Positions 49,582 to 59,328 of a stretch of 64,000 bases of DNA are shown here, piece after piece (the stretch's first letter is position 1; every line of letters begins with the position of its first letter). Below the pieces are notes generated by a model, which was not told the DNA's origin, did no database searches, and saw only the letters and a program-made list of their open reading frames with translations. The translations under genes were made by a program, and so were the position numbers. Location: assembly GCF_006965445.1 (NCBI RefSeq), contig NZ_CP041356.1:1798001-1862000 (forward strand). Reading direction: 5' to 3'. Source of the stretch: Lactococcus protaetiae. Its GTDB lineage: Bacteria > Bacillota > Bacilli > Lactobacillales > Streptococcaceae.

Positions 49582-51102
49582 CTAAGCATTATTTTCTTTT
49601 TGTATCAATACATTAGCATTCATGTAAGCCATTGCCCCACCTTTAAGCACATCATAATCAATCCCTTTTGCATTAAAAATTGTACCAGTACTAATATTTT
49701 CTATAGAAACAACCGTTGTTGCTTGGGCATCCACACCATCAGTTACGGCCTCAACCGAATAGCTGAGAAGACGCGATTCATGATTAAACACTTGGTCAAT
49801 TGCTTTGAAAATAGCATCAATTGAACCCGAACCATCAGCAGTAGTCTCAAATTCCTCAGCTTCTTGATTTCTTAAAGTTACTGTCGCAGTATGTTTACCA
49901 TGAATAGTATTATCAAATTTAACGCTATAAAACTCAAAGCCTTCAAGATTTTTAATAGTATGACCAGATACCAGCGCACGTATATCAGCATCAGTGATAT
50001 CTTTCTTCTTATCTGCTAATGCTTTAAATCTGGCAAACAGTTCATTTACCTCACTATCATCATAAGGAATTCCAAGGGTTGACAATTTATTCATAAAAGC
50101 ATGACGTCCAGATAACTTCCCTAAAGGTAGTGAATTGTGGAAGGCACCAACTAGTTCAGGTGTGATAATTTCATAAGTTTGAGCATTTTTTAGTACACCA
50201 TCTTGATGAATACCCGATTCATGTGCAAAAGCATTCTTGCCTACCACAGCTTTATTTTTAGGAATCGCAATACCTGAAAATTGGCTAACGAGTGCAGCAG
50301 TATTAATCGTTTCCGAAAGTTGTAAAGGAGAATTTGCTTCATAAAAATCTTCACGAATATGTAAAGCAACAGCAATTTCTTCCAGGGCAGCATTTCCAGC
50401 ACGTTCGCCAATTCCATTCACAGTTCCCTCAACACGTCCAGCTCCAGCTTTAATCGCTGCCAGAGAATTAGCAACTGCCATCCCTAAATCATCATGACAG
50501 TGAGGACTAAAAATAATTTCACGCTCAGATTTCACATTTTCAATGAGCATTTTAAAAATTTTTGCATATTCTTCTGGTGTTGTATAACCCACCGTATCAG
50601 GAATGTTGATGTATGTCGCCCCAGCATCCACTGCAGTTTGCACAGCTTTCAAAAGGAAGTCAGGTTCTGTACGTGTTGCATCTTCAGGAGAGAACTCAAC
50701 AATTTCGATACGCTCCCGAGCATATTTTACACATTTCTTGATTGTTGCTAAAACTTCATCCGGAGTCATCTTCAGTTTATATTCCATATGAATAGGACTT
50801 GTTGCAATAAAGACGTGAATTTGTGGATGTTTAGCCGTTTTAACTGCCTCTACTGCACGATCTATATCCGAAATCACACAACGAGCAAGTCCCGTAACTG
50901 CTGTTTGTTGCAATGCTTCTGAGATTTGCTTTACAGCTTCAAAACTATCTGGACTTGCTGCGGGGAAGCCTGCTTCAATAACAGAAATTCCCCATTTTTC
51001 TAGCTGTTTAGCAATGGCTACTTTTTCTGTAATCGAGAAGCTAACTCCCGGTGTTTGCTCTCCATCTCTGAGCGTAGTGTCAAAAAATTCAATTTTCCTC
51101 AT
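49582..51102 (-). CDS. leuA: 2-isopropylmalate synthase
   Basis: First committed step of leucine synthesis. The 506-residue product opens with [15 protein letters not shown] (metal and substrate binding), [12 protein letters not shown] near residue 203, [14 protein letters not shown] near 235, and a C-terminal LeuA dimerisation domain that binds leucine (feedback). It is first in the leu operon, with a leader-peptide attenuator upstream. AAAAAGGAAG lies before the ATG. Confidence 0.95.
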   Translation of the reverse strand: MRKIEFFDTTLRDGEQTPGVSFSITEKVAIAKQLEKWGISVIEAGFPAASPDSFEAVKQISEALQQTAVTGLARCVISDIDRAVEAVKTAKHPQIHVFIATSPIHMEYKLKMTPDEVLATIKKCVKYARERIEIVEFSPEDATRTEPDFLLKAVQTAVDAGATYINIPDTVGYTTPEEYAKIFKMLIENVKSEREIIFSPHCHDDLGMAVANSLAAIKAGAGRVEGTVNGIGERAGNAALEEIAVALHIREDFYEANSPLQLSETINTAALVSQFSGIAIPKNKAVVGKNAFAHESGIHQDGVLKNAQTYEIITPELVGAFHNSLPLGKLSGRHAFMNKLSTLGIPYDDSEVNELFARFKALADKKKDITDADIRALVSGHTIKNLEGFEFYSVKFDNTIHGKHTATVTLRNQEAEEFETTADGSGSIDAIFKAIDQVFNHESRLLSYSVEAVTDGVDAQATTVVSIENISTGTIFNAKGIDYDVLKGGAMAYMNANVLIQKENNA

Positions 51103-51133
51103 GTTCTTTTCTTCCTTTTTTAAAATATTAAAA

Positions 51134-51160
51134 ACAAAAAAGACGTCCTTGAGGACGTCT
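51134..51160 (-). terminator. Attenuator terminator of the leu operon
   Basis: On the minus strand a 9-bp perfect stem AGACGTCCT / AGGACGTCT with a 2-base loop, followed by TTTTTTG, 30 bp before leuA. Confidence 0.88.
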
Positions 51161-51164
51161 CTCT

Positions 51165-51235
51165 GGTCCTCGAAATGACTATCGCCAAACAGGACCTACA
51201 CATTTTAGCCAAATTGATAGCTAATGTAGGCCCAC
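51165..51235 (-). promoter_or_regulatory. Pause and antiterminator segments of the leu attenuator
   Basis: On the minus strand GGCCTACATTAGC can pair with GCTAAAATGTGTAGGTC; alternatively GGTCCT downstream pairs with AGGACC, which competes with formation of the terminator stem. Confidence 0.65.
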
Positions 51236-51271
51236 CTTGATCAACAACAATGAAAATTGTTTGTATGTCAT
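51221..51271 (-). CDS. leu operon leader peptide
   Basis: Sixteen-codon ORF MTYKQFSLLLIKVGLH with three consecutive leucine (TTG) codons followed by Ile, then Val and another Leu. AAAGAGGAAC precedes the ATG. Its stop codon lies within the first strand of the pause hairpin. Stalling at the Leu codons when charged tRNA-Leu is scarce should favour the antiterminator and transcription of leuA; this is classical attenuation and is known for the lactococcal leu operon. Confidence 0.85.
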   Translation of the reverse strand: MTYKQFSLLLIKVGLH

Positions 51272-51300
51272 TTCAAGTTCCTCTTTTGTTAATTTATATT

Positions 51301-51329
51301 ATAATACTCTTAATATTTTAAATTGTCAA
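51301..51329 (-). promoter_or_regulatory. leu operon promoter
   Basis: Minus strand TTGACA, 17-bp spacer, TATTAT; start point about 25 bp before the leader peptide. Confidence 0.75.
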
Positions 51330-51353
51330 CAAAATACTGTATTTTACCTCAAA

Positions 51354-51386
51354 AAAAGTCTATTAGCATTATCTAATAGACTTTTG
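51354..51386. terminator. Terminator between trmFO and the leu promoter
   Basis: AAAAGTCTATTAG / CTAATAGACTTTT around CATTAT. Confidence 0.85.
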
Positions 51387-51432
51387 TGTTCACATTATTC
51401 TGTTCAAAATCGAAATAGAACACTTTTTTAAC

Positions 51433-51575
51433 TCAGCAAGTGCTGCTATCTCTGCCCTTTGGGCCACGCTGTCCATCCTTGCTATGGTGCTAAAGAACCT
51501 AGTCGGAGTGGCAATTCCCCCACCTCTATTTGGTAGGGGAGAAAGAATTCCCCACCAATGAGTAGTCACTTCAAT
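51433..51575. repeat. Mosaic intergenic repeat element (partial)
   Basis: Contains CAGCAAGTGCTGCTATCTC, a GGGCCACGCTGTCC block and an AATTCCCCACCAATGAGTAG block also found near 60.6 and 62.5 kb. Lies just downstream of trmFO. Confidence 0.7.
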
Positions 51576-51580
51576 CAAGT

Positions 51581-52921
51581 TTACTTACTTAATGAGATTG
51601 TTTTTTCTAAATCTCTTAGCGCCCTTTCAGCTACTTTTGCATACCGTTCCTTTTTGTCACGAATGCGCGGTCCATCTAGCTCTTCAACAATTCCGAAAGT
51701 GACATTCATCGGCTGAAAATGTTTACTATCAGCATGAGTGATATAATAAGGTAAACTTCCGATTGCGGTTGTTTGTGGGAAAATAATTGTTTCTTCACCT
51801 TTAAATAAACGAGCAGCATTTATTCCAGCTACCAAACCAGAGGCTGCAGACTCAACATAACCTTCAACGCCTGTCATTTGACCAGCAAAAAAAATATTTT
51901 CTTGTTTTCGTGATTGAAAAGTTTGTTCAAGTAAATGAGGTGAATCCATATATGAGTTTCTGTGCATCACACCAAAACGTACAAATTCAGCATTTTCAAG
52001 ACCTGGAATCATACGAAAAACGCGCTTTTGTTCACCCCATTTAAGATGAGTTTGAAAACCAACGATATTATAAAGTGAAGCGCTAGCATTATCTTGACGA
52101 AGTTGTACTACTGCATAAGGTGTCTTAAATTCTCCATCACGAGGTCCCATATAATCCTCTGGATACTCAAGGCCAACCGGTTTCATAGGACCAAAAAGCA
52201 TGGTTTTATATCCACGTTTTGCCATTTCTTCGATAGGCATACATCCCTCAAAAACCTTCATATCTTCAAAAGAATTTAATGGTGCTTCTTCTGCTGTAAT
52301 TAATGCTTCTTGAAAAGCTTGAAATTCTTCCTTAGTCATAGGACAGTTGATATAATCAGCCTCTCCCTTATCGTATCGAGATTTTTTGTAGACTTTGTTA
52401 AAATCAATCGAATTTGCATCAATAATTGGAGCAGCAGCATCATAAAAATAAAAACCATCACCACCATTAAGTTCATGAATTTTTGCGGCTAAGCAATCTG
52501 AAGTCAAGGGACCTGTTGCAATAATTGTTATCTCATCTTCTGGAAGTTCAGTGATTTCTTCACGGAATACTTCAATTAAAGGATGCTCAGAAACATGAGA
52601 GGTAACAAAGTTAGAAAAAGCATCACGGTCTACAGCTAATGCACCACCTGCAGGTACTTGTGTCGCCTGCGCTCCCTGCATGATTACTGAATCAAGTCTT
52701 CTCATTTCTTCTTTTAATAATCCTACTGCATTTGTGATTGATGCACCACGAAAAGAATTAGAACAGACAAGTTCTGCAAATTTATCAGTTTTATGCTGAG
52801 GGGTAGGCTTCACTCCACGCATTTCATAAAGTTTAACTGGGATACCACGTTTAGCAATTTGGTAAGCCGCCTCAGAGCCTGCGAGACCCGCTCCAATAAC
52901 ATTGATATGTGTTTTTTTCAT
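51581..52921 (-). CDS. trmFO: tRNA (uracil-54-C5) methyltransferase, folate/FAD dependent
   Basis: Methylates U54 of tRNA using methylenetetrahydrofolate and FADH2. The 446-residue product begins with the FAD-binding motif [18 protein letters not shown] and has CSNSFRG near residue 53 and [22 protein letters not shown] near 350, which are TrmFO (Gid) hallmarks. The only good ATG has AAAGGA touching it (no spacing) but lies 6 bp after an extended -10, suggesting a leaderless mRNA. It follows topA, a common pairing. Confidence 0.95.
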   Translation of the reverse strand: MKKTHINVIGAGLAGSEAAYQIAKRGIPVKLYEMRGVKPTPQHKTDKFAELVCSNSFRGASITNAVGLLKEEMRRLDSVIMQGAQATQVPAGGALAVDRDAFSNFVTSHVSEHPLIEVFREEITELPEDEITIIATGPLTSDCLAAKIHELNGGDGFYFYDAAAPIIDANSIDFNKVYKKSRYDKGEADYINCPMTKEEFQAFQEALITAEEAPLNSFEDMKVFEGCMPIEEMAKRGYKTMLFGPMKPVGLEYPEDYMGPRDGEFKTPYAVVQLRQDNASASLYNIVGFQTHLKWGEQKRVFRMIPGLENAEFVRFGVMHRNSYMDSPHLLEQTFQSRKQENIFFAGQMTGVEGYVESAASGLVAGINAARLFKGEETIIFPQTTAIGSLPYYITHADSKHFQPMNVTFGIVEELDGPRIRDKKERYAKVAERALRDLEKTISLSK

Positions 52922-52927
52922 TCCTTT

Positions 52928-52956
52928 ATTGTAGCAAAAAAAGCTAAAATTTTCAG
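52928..52956 (-). promoter_or_regulatory. trmFO promoter, leaderless geometry
   Basis: Minus strand CTGAAA, 17-bp spacer, TGC-TACAAT (-10 at 52928-52933), 6 bp to ATG. It overlaps the hairpin at 52936-52962. Confidence 0.55.
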
Positions 52957-52962
52957 CTTTTT
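52936..52962. terminator. Hairpin with T-run between topA and trmFO
   Basis: AAAAAAGCT / AGCTTTTT around AAAATTTTC. Confidence 0.65.
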
Positions 52963-52984
52963 CAACCTTCTAAGAGTTCTCACT

Positions 52985-53016
52985 AAAAGCTAAGTTGTAA
53001 AAAACTAGCTTTTTTA
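52985..53016. terminator. Terminator at the end of topA
   Basis: AAAAGCTA / TAGCTTTT stem around 13 bases; overlaps the last codon of topA. Confidence 0.65.
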
Positions 53017-55146
53017 TTTTTGTTTTTCTTCTTGATAATCACACTCAGTATTGGAACATACAACTTGTTTACCGCCACCTCGTACTTTTTTCTCAACAAG
53101 AAAATCACCAGATTTAGGGCAATCCCGACCAATAGGCTTATCCCAACTTGTAAAATCGCAATCTGGATACCGGTCGCAACCATAGAAAAGGCGATTTTTC
53201 TTAGTTTTACGCTCAATGATATTTCCCTCATGACATATAGGACATTTCACACCAATATCTTTGACGATTGCTTTTGTGTTACGACAATCTGGAAAATTAC
53301 TACAAGCATAGAACTTACCAAAACGCCCGAGCTTGATTACCATTGGGCTACCACAAACATCACAGTTGAATCCAGCAGGTTCATCCTTGATTTGAATTTT
53401 TTCCATACCTTCTTCTGCATTGTTAAGCTCCTTAGCAAATGGCTTATAAAATTGGTCAACAACTTCAACCCATTTACGTTTACCTTCCTCAACTTCATCA
53501 AGGTCTTTTTCCATTTCAGCAGTAAACTCAGTATTTACAATATTAGGGAAAAATTCAACAATAAGTTTATTTACAATTTCTCCCAATTCGGTAGGTTCAA
53601 AACGTTTTGTAACCAACCTTACGTAATACCGTTTCTGTATTGTTTCTAATGTTGGAGCATACGTCGATGGACGTCCAACCCCATTTTCTTCTAATGTCTT
53701 AATTAAAGTAGCTTCAGAATATCGTGCAGGGGGTTGCGTAAAGTGTTGTTCAGGTTTTGTAGAAACTTTCTTAACGGTTTCATTTTCTTCCATTTCAGGA
53801 AGCATATTTGACTTATCAGAGTCATTATAAATAGTGAGGTAACCGTCAAATTTCACTTGCGAACCATTAGCGACAAAGGTAACACCGTTTTGTGATAAAT
53901 TCACTTTCATAGTATCAAAAACGGCGGCGGTCATTTGACTAGCAACAAAACGATTCCAAATAAGTGTATAAAGTTTGAGCTGATCTTTATCTAAATATTT
54001 AGCGATGAGTTCTGGTGTATTAAAGACATTTGACGGACGAATTGCCTCATGAGCATCTTGTGCACTTGCAGCGTTTTTAACTTTTGAACCATGCTTACTA
54101 TATTTTTCGCCGAATTTGTCAGCAATATAATTATGGGCAGCATTCTGAGCCACAGGAGAAATCCGAGTAGAGTCCGTACGCATATAGGTAATCAGCCCTT
54201 GATGTCCTTGACTTCCTAGTGTGAGACCTTCATAGAGTTGTTGAGCAACCATCATTGTTTTTCGTGTTCGAAAATTAATTTTATTTGCTGCATCTTGTTG
54301 CATAGACGAAGTTGTATAAGGAAGAGGTGCGTTTCTTCTACGTTCTTTTCTCTCTACTTTATCGACATTAAAGTCTGGGCCATCCAAACGTTGCATCACT
54401 TCTATGACGTCTTCATTGTTATCAAGCGCACGTTTTTTACCATCAATTCCCCAAAATGATGCTTTAAATTTTTTAGTTCCTTTTTTAAATTCACCATCAA
54501 TTGTCCAGTATTCTTGAGGAATAAAAGCATTGATTTCATTTTCTCGGTCTACAATAAGTTTTAGTGCAATGGATTGGACACGTCCTGCAGATAACCCTTT
54601 TTTAACTTTTTTCCATAAGATTGGACTGATTGAATAACCAACCAGACGGTCAAGTACGCGGCGTGCTTGCTGGGCATCAACAAGATCTACGTCAATTTGG
54701 CGTGGTTCTTTGAAAGCATTTTTCACGGCATCTTTTGTAATTTCATTAAAGACGACACGATTTTTTTCCTCAAGTGGTAAGTCAAGAATATGTGCTAAAT
54801 GCCATGAAATTGCCTCACCTTCACGGTCCGGGTCACTCGCGAGATAAACAGCTTTAGCCGCTTTAGCTTCTTTTTTTAGTGAATTTATTAGAGGAGCTTT
54901 CCCTCTGATATTGATATATTGTGGTTCATAGTCGTGTTCAATATCAACAGACATTGAAGACTTTTTGAGGTCACGAATATGTCCCACACTGGCTACAACT
55001 TTATAATTGCGACCAAGATATTTTTCAATTGTTTTAGCTTTGGCAGGGGACTCTACAATAACGAGATTTTTCCCTGGGGTAACTTTTTTTCTAGTTACCT
55101 TTTTCTTAGATGTAGTTTTTGTTTTATTTTTAATTGCTGTTGGCAT
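53014..55146 (-). CDS. topA: DNA topoisomerase I
   Basis: Relaxes negative supercoils by single-strand passage. The 710-residue product has a basic leader, the Toprim motif [18 protein letters not shown] (about residues 28-45) and DPDREGEA (about 128), the active-site tyrosine in [14 protein letters not shown] (about residue 317), and three C-terminal four-cysteine zinc fingers ([16 protein letters not shown], and a variant third beginning CPKSGDFLV). AGGAATAAAT precedes the ATG. Upstream neighbour dprA and downstream trmFO give the order dprA-topA-trmFO, common in low-GC Gram-positives. Confidence 0.97.
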   Translation of the reverse strand: MPTAIKNKTKTTSKKKVTRKKVTPGKNLVIVESPAKAKTIEKYLGRNYKVVASVGHIRDLKKSSMSVDIEHDYEPQYINIRGKAPLINSLKKEAKAAKAVYLASDPDREGEAISWHLAHILDLPLEEKNRVVFNEITKDAVKNAFKEPRQIDVDLVDAQQARRVLDRLVGYSISPILWKKVKKGLSAGRVQSIALKLIVDRENEINAFIPQEYWTIDGEFKKGTKKFKASFWGIDGKKRALDNNEDVIEVMQRLDGPDFNVDKVERKERRRNAPLPYTTSSMQQDAANKINFRTRKTMMVAQQLYEGLTLGSQGHQGLITYMRTDSTRISPVAQNAAHNYIADKFGEKYSKHGSKVKNAASAQDAHEAIRPSNVFNTPELIAKYLDKDQLKLYTLIWNRFVASQMTAAVFDTMKVNLSQNGVTFVANGSQVKFDGYLTIYNDSDKSNMLPEMEENETVKKVSTKPEQHFTQPPARYSEATLIKTLEENGVGRPSTYAPTLETIQKRYYVRLVTKRFEPTELGEIVNKLIVEFFPNIVNTEFTAEMEKDLDEVEEGKRKWVEVVDQFYKPFAKELNNAEEGMEKIQIKDEPAGFNCDVCGSPMVIKLGRFGKFYACSNFPDCRNTKAIVKDIGVKCPICHEGNIIERKTKKNRLFYGCDRYPDCDFTSWDKPIGRDCPKSGDFLVEKKVRGGGKQVVCSNTECDYQEEKQK

Positions 55147-55303
55147 ATATTTATTCCTAATGAAAATTTGATACTTCCACCATAATAAAGTGTTTTTTTC
55201 AATATGTCAAGTTATTTCATTTTCTTATAGGAAAACTCATTATATTTTTTATTTTAAAAAAAGGTGTAATCCTTTGATATATAAATGTTTTAACGTTTTT
55301 TTA

Positions 55304-56149
55304 TTAATACGTATACTCTCCTAAAATATCTTGTCCTTTAAAAACTAATTTAGCCCCCTGTTGAATAAGATAATTACAGCCGTCAGAAAAACCATCAGCG
55401 ATATTTCCAGGTACAGCAAAGACATCCCTTCCCTCTTCCAAAGCTCGCTCACACGTAATTAAGCTACCACTTCTTAATTTTGCTTCAACAACCACGACAC
55501 CTCTTGATAGACCTGCGATAATACGATTACGTTCGGGAAAATGATATTTGAGAGGTTTTTCTCCAGGTGCATATTCAGAAAGAATAAGCTGTTTTTTTGA
55601 GAGATATTCTTGTATTTTTCGGTTCTCAGTAGGGTAAAAAATATCCAATCCTGTTCCTATAACAGCAATAGTTGATGTTTGATTTTTAATAGCAGAAATA
55701 TGACTTGCAGCATCAATTCCTTTTGCTAATCCACTGACAATCGTGAAACTCTGATTGAGTTCCTTGATTAATTTTTGAACAGCTTTAACACCGTTTGGTG
55801 TTGATTCGCGACTTCCGACAAACGCAACTTTAGGTGTTTTAAGTAATTCTATATTTCCCTGATAAAAAATTAAAACAGGAGGATTATAGATTTCTTTTAA
55901 CCTTTCTGGGTAATTTTCATCAAGAATGGAAAAAGATGAAAATTTCTTGTACTTCTCTCTCAGTTCTTTAACATTCTGATTTTTATAGGATTCAATGAAA
56001 TTTGAGATAGATTTGATTTGTGCAACTTGCGCCATTTGACGTAAACTCATCTTCATTTCACATTTTCTATAAAATTTTAGTAGTTTATTCACTCCTAAAT
56101 TGGTCATTCCAGCATTTTTCCAACGAAATAAATCGAAATTTGTTATCAT
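55304..56149 (-). CDS. dprA: DNA processing protein DprA
   Basis: Loads RecA on incoming single-stranded DNA during natural transformation. The 281-residue product has the Rossmann fold signature VAFVGSRESTPNGV (about residue 110), SGLAKGIDAASH (about 142) and FPERNRIIAGLSRGVVVVEA (about 208). GGAGG lies 5 bp from the ATG at 56149. Its presence suggests that at least part of the competence machinery is kept. A possible ComX-type box upstream is too weak to call. Confidence 0.94.
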   Translation of the reverse strand: MITNFDLFRWKNAGMTNLGVNKLLKFYRKCEMKMSLRQMAQVAQIKSISNFIESYKNQNVKELREKYKKFSSFSILDENYPERLKEIYNPPVLIFYQGNIELLKTPKVAFVGSRESTPNGVKAVQKLIKELNQSFTIVSGLAKGIDAASHISAIKNQTSTIAVIGTGLDIFYPTENRKIQEYLSKKQLILSEYAPGEKPLKYHFPERNRIIAGLSRGVVVVEAKLRSGSLITCERALEEGRDVFAVPGNIADGFSDGCNYLIQQGAKLVFKGQDILGEYTY

Positions 56150-56445
56150 AGTTCCTCCGAATTTTTTATTAACTAATTATAATTAACACCAGTCCTATTG
56201 GTTGATATAAACTCCCCACGAATTGTGAAGTGAGACTCGTATATTATTATTTACGAAAAAATACTGATGTTGTCACAATAAAAATTAATAATATGAGAAT
56301 ATTATCTGAAAACGAAGGATAATGCTACTAAATCAAAAACTTTGTTAGCAAAGGCACAAGCATTTTCTTTGCTTTGGATTAAAGAAAAATGGTTAAATTG
56401 TATCTGGATTATATTGTAATCAATAAACCCCTAAGGAGAATAATA
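56150..56445. other. Divergent gap between dprA and trhO
   Basis: A/T-rich with no convincing ORF or strong promoter. No CTGTCAG palindrome or mosaic element is seen here. Confidence 0.5.
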
Positions 56446-57399
56446 ATGACTCAAGATTATCGAGTACTACTATATTATAAATACGTTCCAATTGAAGATG
56501 GTGCAGCTTTTGCTGAACACCATCTATTAGAGTGTAAGAAAATCGGTCTCAAAGGAAGAATTCTTGTTGCTGATGAAGGAATCAATGGGACAGTTTCAGG
56601 AACAGTTGAACAAACTGATGCTTATATGAAACTTATGAACGCTGACTCTCGTTTTTCTAAAATGGTATTCAAAATTGACGAAACTGAAGAACATGCCTTT
56701 AAGAAAATGCACGTCCGTTATAGACCAGAACTTGTGAATTTAAGCCTTGATGATGATATCAATCCTCTGGACCTGACTGGTGACTATCTTACTCCAAAAG
56801 AGTTTCGTGAAGCGATGTTAGATGAAGATACAGTAGTCATTGATGCTAGAAATGATTATGAGTTTGACCTCGGACATTTCCGAGGTGCCATTCGTCCTGA
56901 AATTCGTAATTTTCGCGAACTTCCTCAATGGATTCGTGATAATAAAGAACAATTTATGGAAAAACGTATTTTAACTTATTGTACAGGTGGAATTCGATGT
57001 GAAAAGTTTTCTGGATGGCTCGTTCGAGAGGGTTTTAAGGATGTAGGGCAACTTCATGGTGGAATTGCTACTTACGGTAAAGACCCTGAAGTTCAAGGAG
57101 ACTTGTGGGATGGTCAGATGTATGTATTTGACAGTCGTATCGCTGTATCTATCAATCAAAAAGAACATATTATCGTTGGACGTGACTGGTTTGATGGTAG
57201 CCCTTGTGAACGTTATATCAATTGTGCCAATCCAGAGTGTAATCGCCGTATTCTTTCATCTGAAGAAAACGAAATAAAATACTTAGGAAGCTGTTCTCAT
57301 GAGTGTCGTATTCACCCTAATAACCGTTACATCACTTCTCATCACTTATCAGAAGATGAAGTAAACGATGCGCTTGCTTTAATTGAAAAAGTTTCCTGA
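56446..57399 (+). CDS. trhO: tRNA uridine(34) hydroxylase, rhodanese family
   Basis: TrhO (YbfQ) makes 5-hydroxyuridine at the tRNA wobble position in an oxygen-dependent reaction. The 317-residue product has the N-terminal acylphosphatase-like domain with [13 protein letters not shown], a rhodanese domain with the active cysteine in [16 protein letters not shown] (about residue 180), and a C-terminal cysteine-rich segment ([11 protein letters not shown] ... CSHECR). AAGGAGAA sets the start at 56446. It is the only plus-strand gene right of dif. Confidence 0.93.
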   Translation: MTQDYRVLLYYKYVPIEDGAAFAEHHLLECKKIGLKGRILVADEGINGTVSGTVEQTDAYMKLMNADSRFSKMVFKIDETEEHAFKKMHVRYRPELVNLSLDDDINPLDLTGDYLTPKEFREAMLDEDTVVIDARNDYEFDLGHFRGAIRPEIRNFRELPQWIRDNKEQFMEKRILTYCTGGIRCEKFSGWLVREGFKDVGQLHGGIATYGKDPEVQGDLWDGQMYVFDSRIAVSINQKEHIIVGRDWFDGSPCERYINCANPECNRRILSSEENEIKYLGSCSHECRIHPNNRYITSHHLSEDEVNDALALIEKVS

Positions 57400-57408
57400 T
57401 TGAGATTA

Positions 57409-57434
57409 CCCCTCTTGAATATTCAAGAGGGGTT
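57409..57434. terminator. Terminator of trhO
   Basis: Perfect palindrome CCCCTCTTGAAT and its complement, followed by TTT. Confidence 0.85.
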
Positions 57435-57441
57435 TAATATA

Positions 57442-57468
57442 AAAAAGTTCTGGATGAACAGAACTTTT
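57442..57468 (-). terminator. Terminator of alsS
   Basis: AAAAAGTTCTG / CAGAACTTTT around GATGAA; on the minus strand it is followed by T-rich sequence. Confidence 0.75.
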
Positions 57469-57507
57469 AATTTAGTAGTTTGACATTTTTTATTATTTTT
57501 GGATGGA

Positions 57508-59172
57508 TCAATAGAATTCTTCTGGTAGCAATTTTTCAGCTAATTTGCTGTTATCTGAATAGTCAAGTGGAACATCAATTACAACAGGTCCAGTTGTATC
57601 AGGAATTGATTTAAGGATTTCAGTCAGTTCTTCTTTTGTATGCGCACGATACCCTTTGGCTCCCATAGATTCTGCATATTTTACATAGTCAACGAAACCA
57701 AAATCAACTGCGGCTGAACGTCCATATTTCATTTCTTCTTGGAATTTAACCATGTCATAGTGACCATCATTCCAAATAATTTGAATGATTGGAAGGTTTA
57801 AACGAACTGCTGTTTCAAGTTCTTGCCCCGTGAAAAGGAACCCACCATCACCTGAGTGCGAATAAACTTTTTTCCCAGGACGAAGAAGAGCTGCAGTAAT
57901 AGCCCACGGAAGTGCTACTCCAAGAGTCTGCATCCCATTTGAGAAGAGCAAATGACGTGGTTCATAGGATTTGAAATGACGCGCCATCCAGATATAGAGA
58001 GAACCTACATCAACAGTGACAGTTTCGTCATCTTTTACAATCTCTTGAAATGTTGTTACGAGGTCAAGTGGATGCATACGACCTTCAACTGTATTTTCGG
58101 TATCAAACTCATGTTGTTCTGCTACTTCATGTAGTCCATCAAGATATTCTTTCGTTCCTTCAGGAATTTGATAGCCACGTACAGCTGGCAAAAGGTTATC
58201 AAGTGTTGCTGCAATGTCACCAATGAGTTCACGCTCTGGTTGGTAATAAGTATCAATCTCAGCAATGGCATTATCAATAACAATGATACGGCTATCAATC
58301 TCGGCATTCCAGTTACGAGCCTCATACTCAATTGGGTCATAGCCTACTGCAATGACTAAGTCTGAGCGTTTCAAAAGCATATCTCCTGGTTGATTGCGGA
58401 AAAGTCCAATCCGACCATAGAATGTATGCTCTAAGTCACGCGAAATGACACCAGCCCCTTGGAAAGTTTCAACAACAGGAATATTTACATGAGTAAGTAA
58501 GTTACGTAATGATAAAGCTACTTTTGCATCTGAGGCACCAGCACCAACAAGAATAACAGGTAAAACAGCATTTTTAATTGCTTGTGCAAGGTAATTAATA
58601 TCATCAATTGAAGCATTTCCCATTTTGGGGTCAGATAATGGTTTAATCGCTTTAAGTGTAACTTCCGAGTCTGTCACATCTTGTGGAATAGACAAGAATG
58701 TTGCACCTGGACGACCAGTTTTTGCAATCCGATAGGCATTTGCAATTGTTTCAGAGAGTGTCGTAGGATCAAGAACTTCTGCCGAATACTTAGTGGCAGC
58801 TTGCATCATAGCCGCATTATCCATTGATTGATGAGCGCGCTTCAGTCTATCACTACGTTTAACTTGACCGCCAATAGCAAGGATTGCGTCTCCTTCAGAT
58901 GTAGCAGTCAGTAGCGGAGTAGCAAGGTTTGAAACTCCTGGTCCACTGGTTACAACAGCTACTCCAGGCTCACCTGTAAGACGTCCTACAGCTTGTGCCA
59001 TAAAAGCTGCTCCTTGTTCGTGACGAGTCACGACAAGTTTTGGTCCTTTTTCATTTTCTAAAAGGTCAAAAACACGGTCAATTTTTGCTCCTGGAATACC
59101 AAAAACATATTTTACATTATGATTAATTAGACTATCTACAATTAAATCTGCGCCAAATTTTTTATCAGACAT
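57508..59172 (-). CDS. alsS: Acetolactate synthase, catabolic
   Basis: Condenses two pyruvate molecules to acetolactate for acetoin/butanediol formation. The 554-residue product has VTRHEQGAAFMAQAVGRLTG near residue 50 and the TPP motif SGDGGFLFTGQELETAVRLN near 430. It resembles AlsS, has no partner small subunit and lies away from the ilv locus, all consistent with the fermentative enzyme. Start at 59172 follows GAGAGAAG; a -10 TATAAT lies at 59200-59205 on the minus strand. Confidence 0.94.
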   Translation of the reverse strand: MSDKKFGADLIVDSLINHNVKYVFGIPGAKIDRVFDLLENEKGPKLVVTRHEQGAAFMAQAVGRLTGEPGVAVVTSGPGVSNLATPLLTATSEGDAILAIGGQVKRSDRLKRAHQSMDNAAMMQAATKYSAEVLDPTTLSETIANAYRIAKTGRPGATFLSIPQDVTDSEVTLKAIKPLSDPKMGNASIDDINYLAQAIKNAVLPVILVGAGASDAKVALSLRNLLTHVNIPVVETFQGAGVISRDLEHTFYGRIGLFRNQPGDMLLKRSDLVIAVGYDPIEYEARNWNAEIDSRIIVIDNAIAEIDTYYQPERELIGDIAATLDNLLPAVRGYQIPEGTKEYLDGLHEVAEQHEFDTENTVEGRMHPLDLVTTFQEIVKDDETVTVDVGSLYIWMARHFKSYEPRHLLFSNGMQTLGVALPWAITAALLRPGKKVYSHSGDGGFLFTGQELETAVRLNLPIIQIIWNDGHYDMVKFQEEMKYGRSAAVDFGFVDYVKYAESMGAKGYRAHTKEELTEILKSIPDTTGPVVIDVPLDYSDNSKLAEKLLPEEFY

Positions 59173-59285
59173 GACTTCTCTCATTCTTTATAAGTTTATA
59201 TTATAATCATCAAATAATTTCAGACTACTTCATTTCAATTCTATCAGAACTTTTATGCTTTTACAATTAATCGCAATTTAGATAA

Positions 59286-59309
59286 AACCTGTCAGTACGC
59301 TGACAGGTT
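59286..59309 (-). terminator. CTGTCAG palindrome (N4) downstream of the TPR gene
   Basis: AACCTGTCAG-TACG-CTGACAGGTT followed on the minus strand by TTTATC; core palindrome 59289-59306. Confidence 0.75.
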
Positions 59310-59328
59310 ATTATTATACTGCTTCCTT

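Noticed and set aside
51102-51330. T-box riboswitch before leuA
   Set aside because: No T-box core (AGGGTGGNACC) was found; a leader peptide with Leu codons is present instead.
51237-51431. Plus-strand 64-codon ORF over the leu leader
   Set aside because: It runs antisense over the attenuator and the terminator, has no promoter, and the minus-strand leader peptide explains the region.
56237-56242. Possible ComX (cin-box-like) site TACGAG upstream of dprA
   Set aside because: Only about six of eight positions fit TACGAATA, and spacing to the ATG (about 88 bp) is long.
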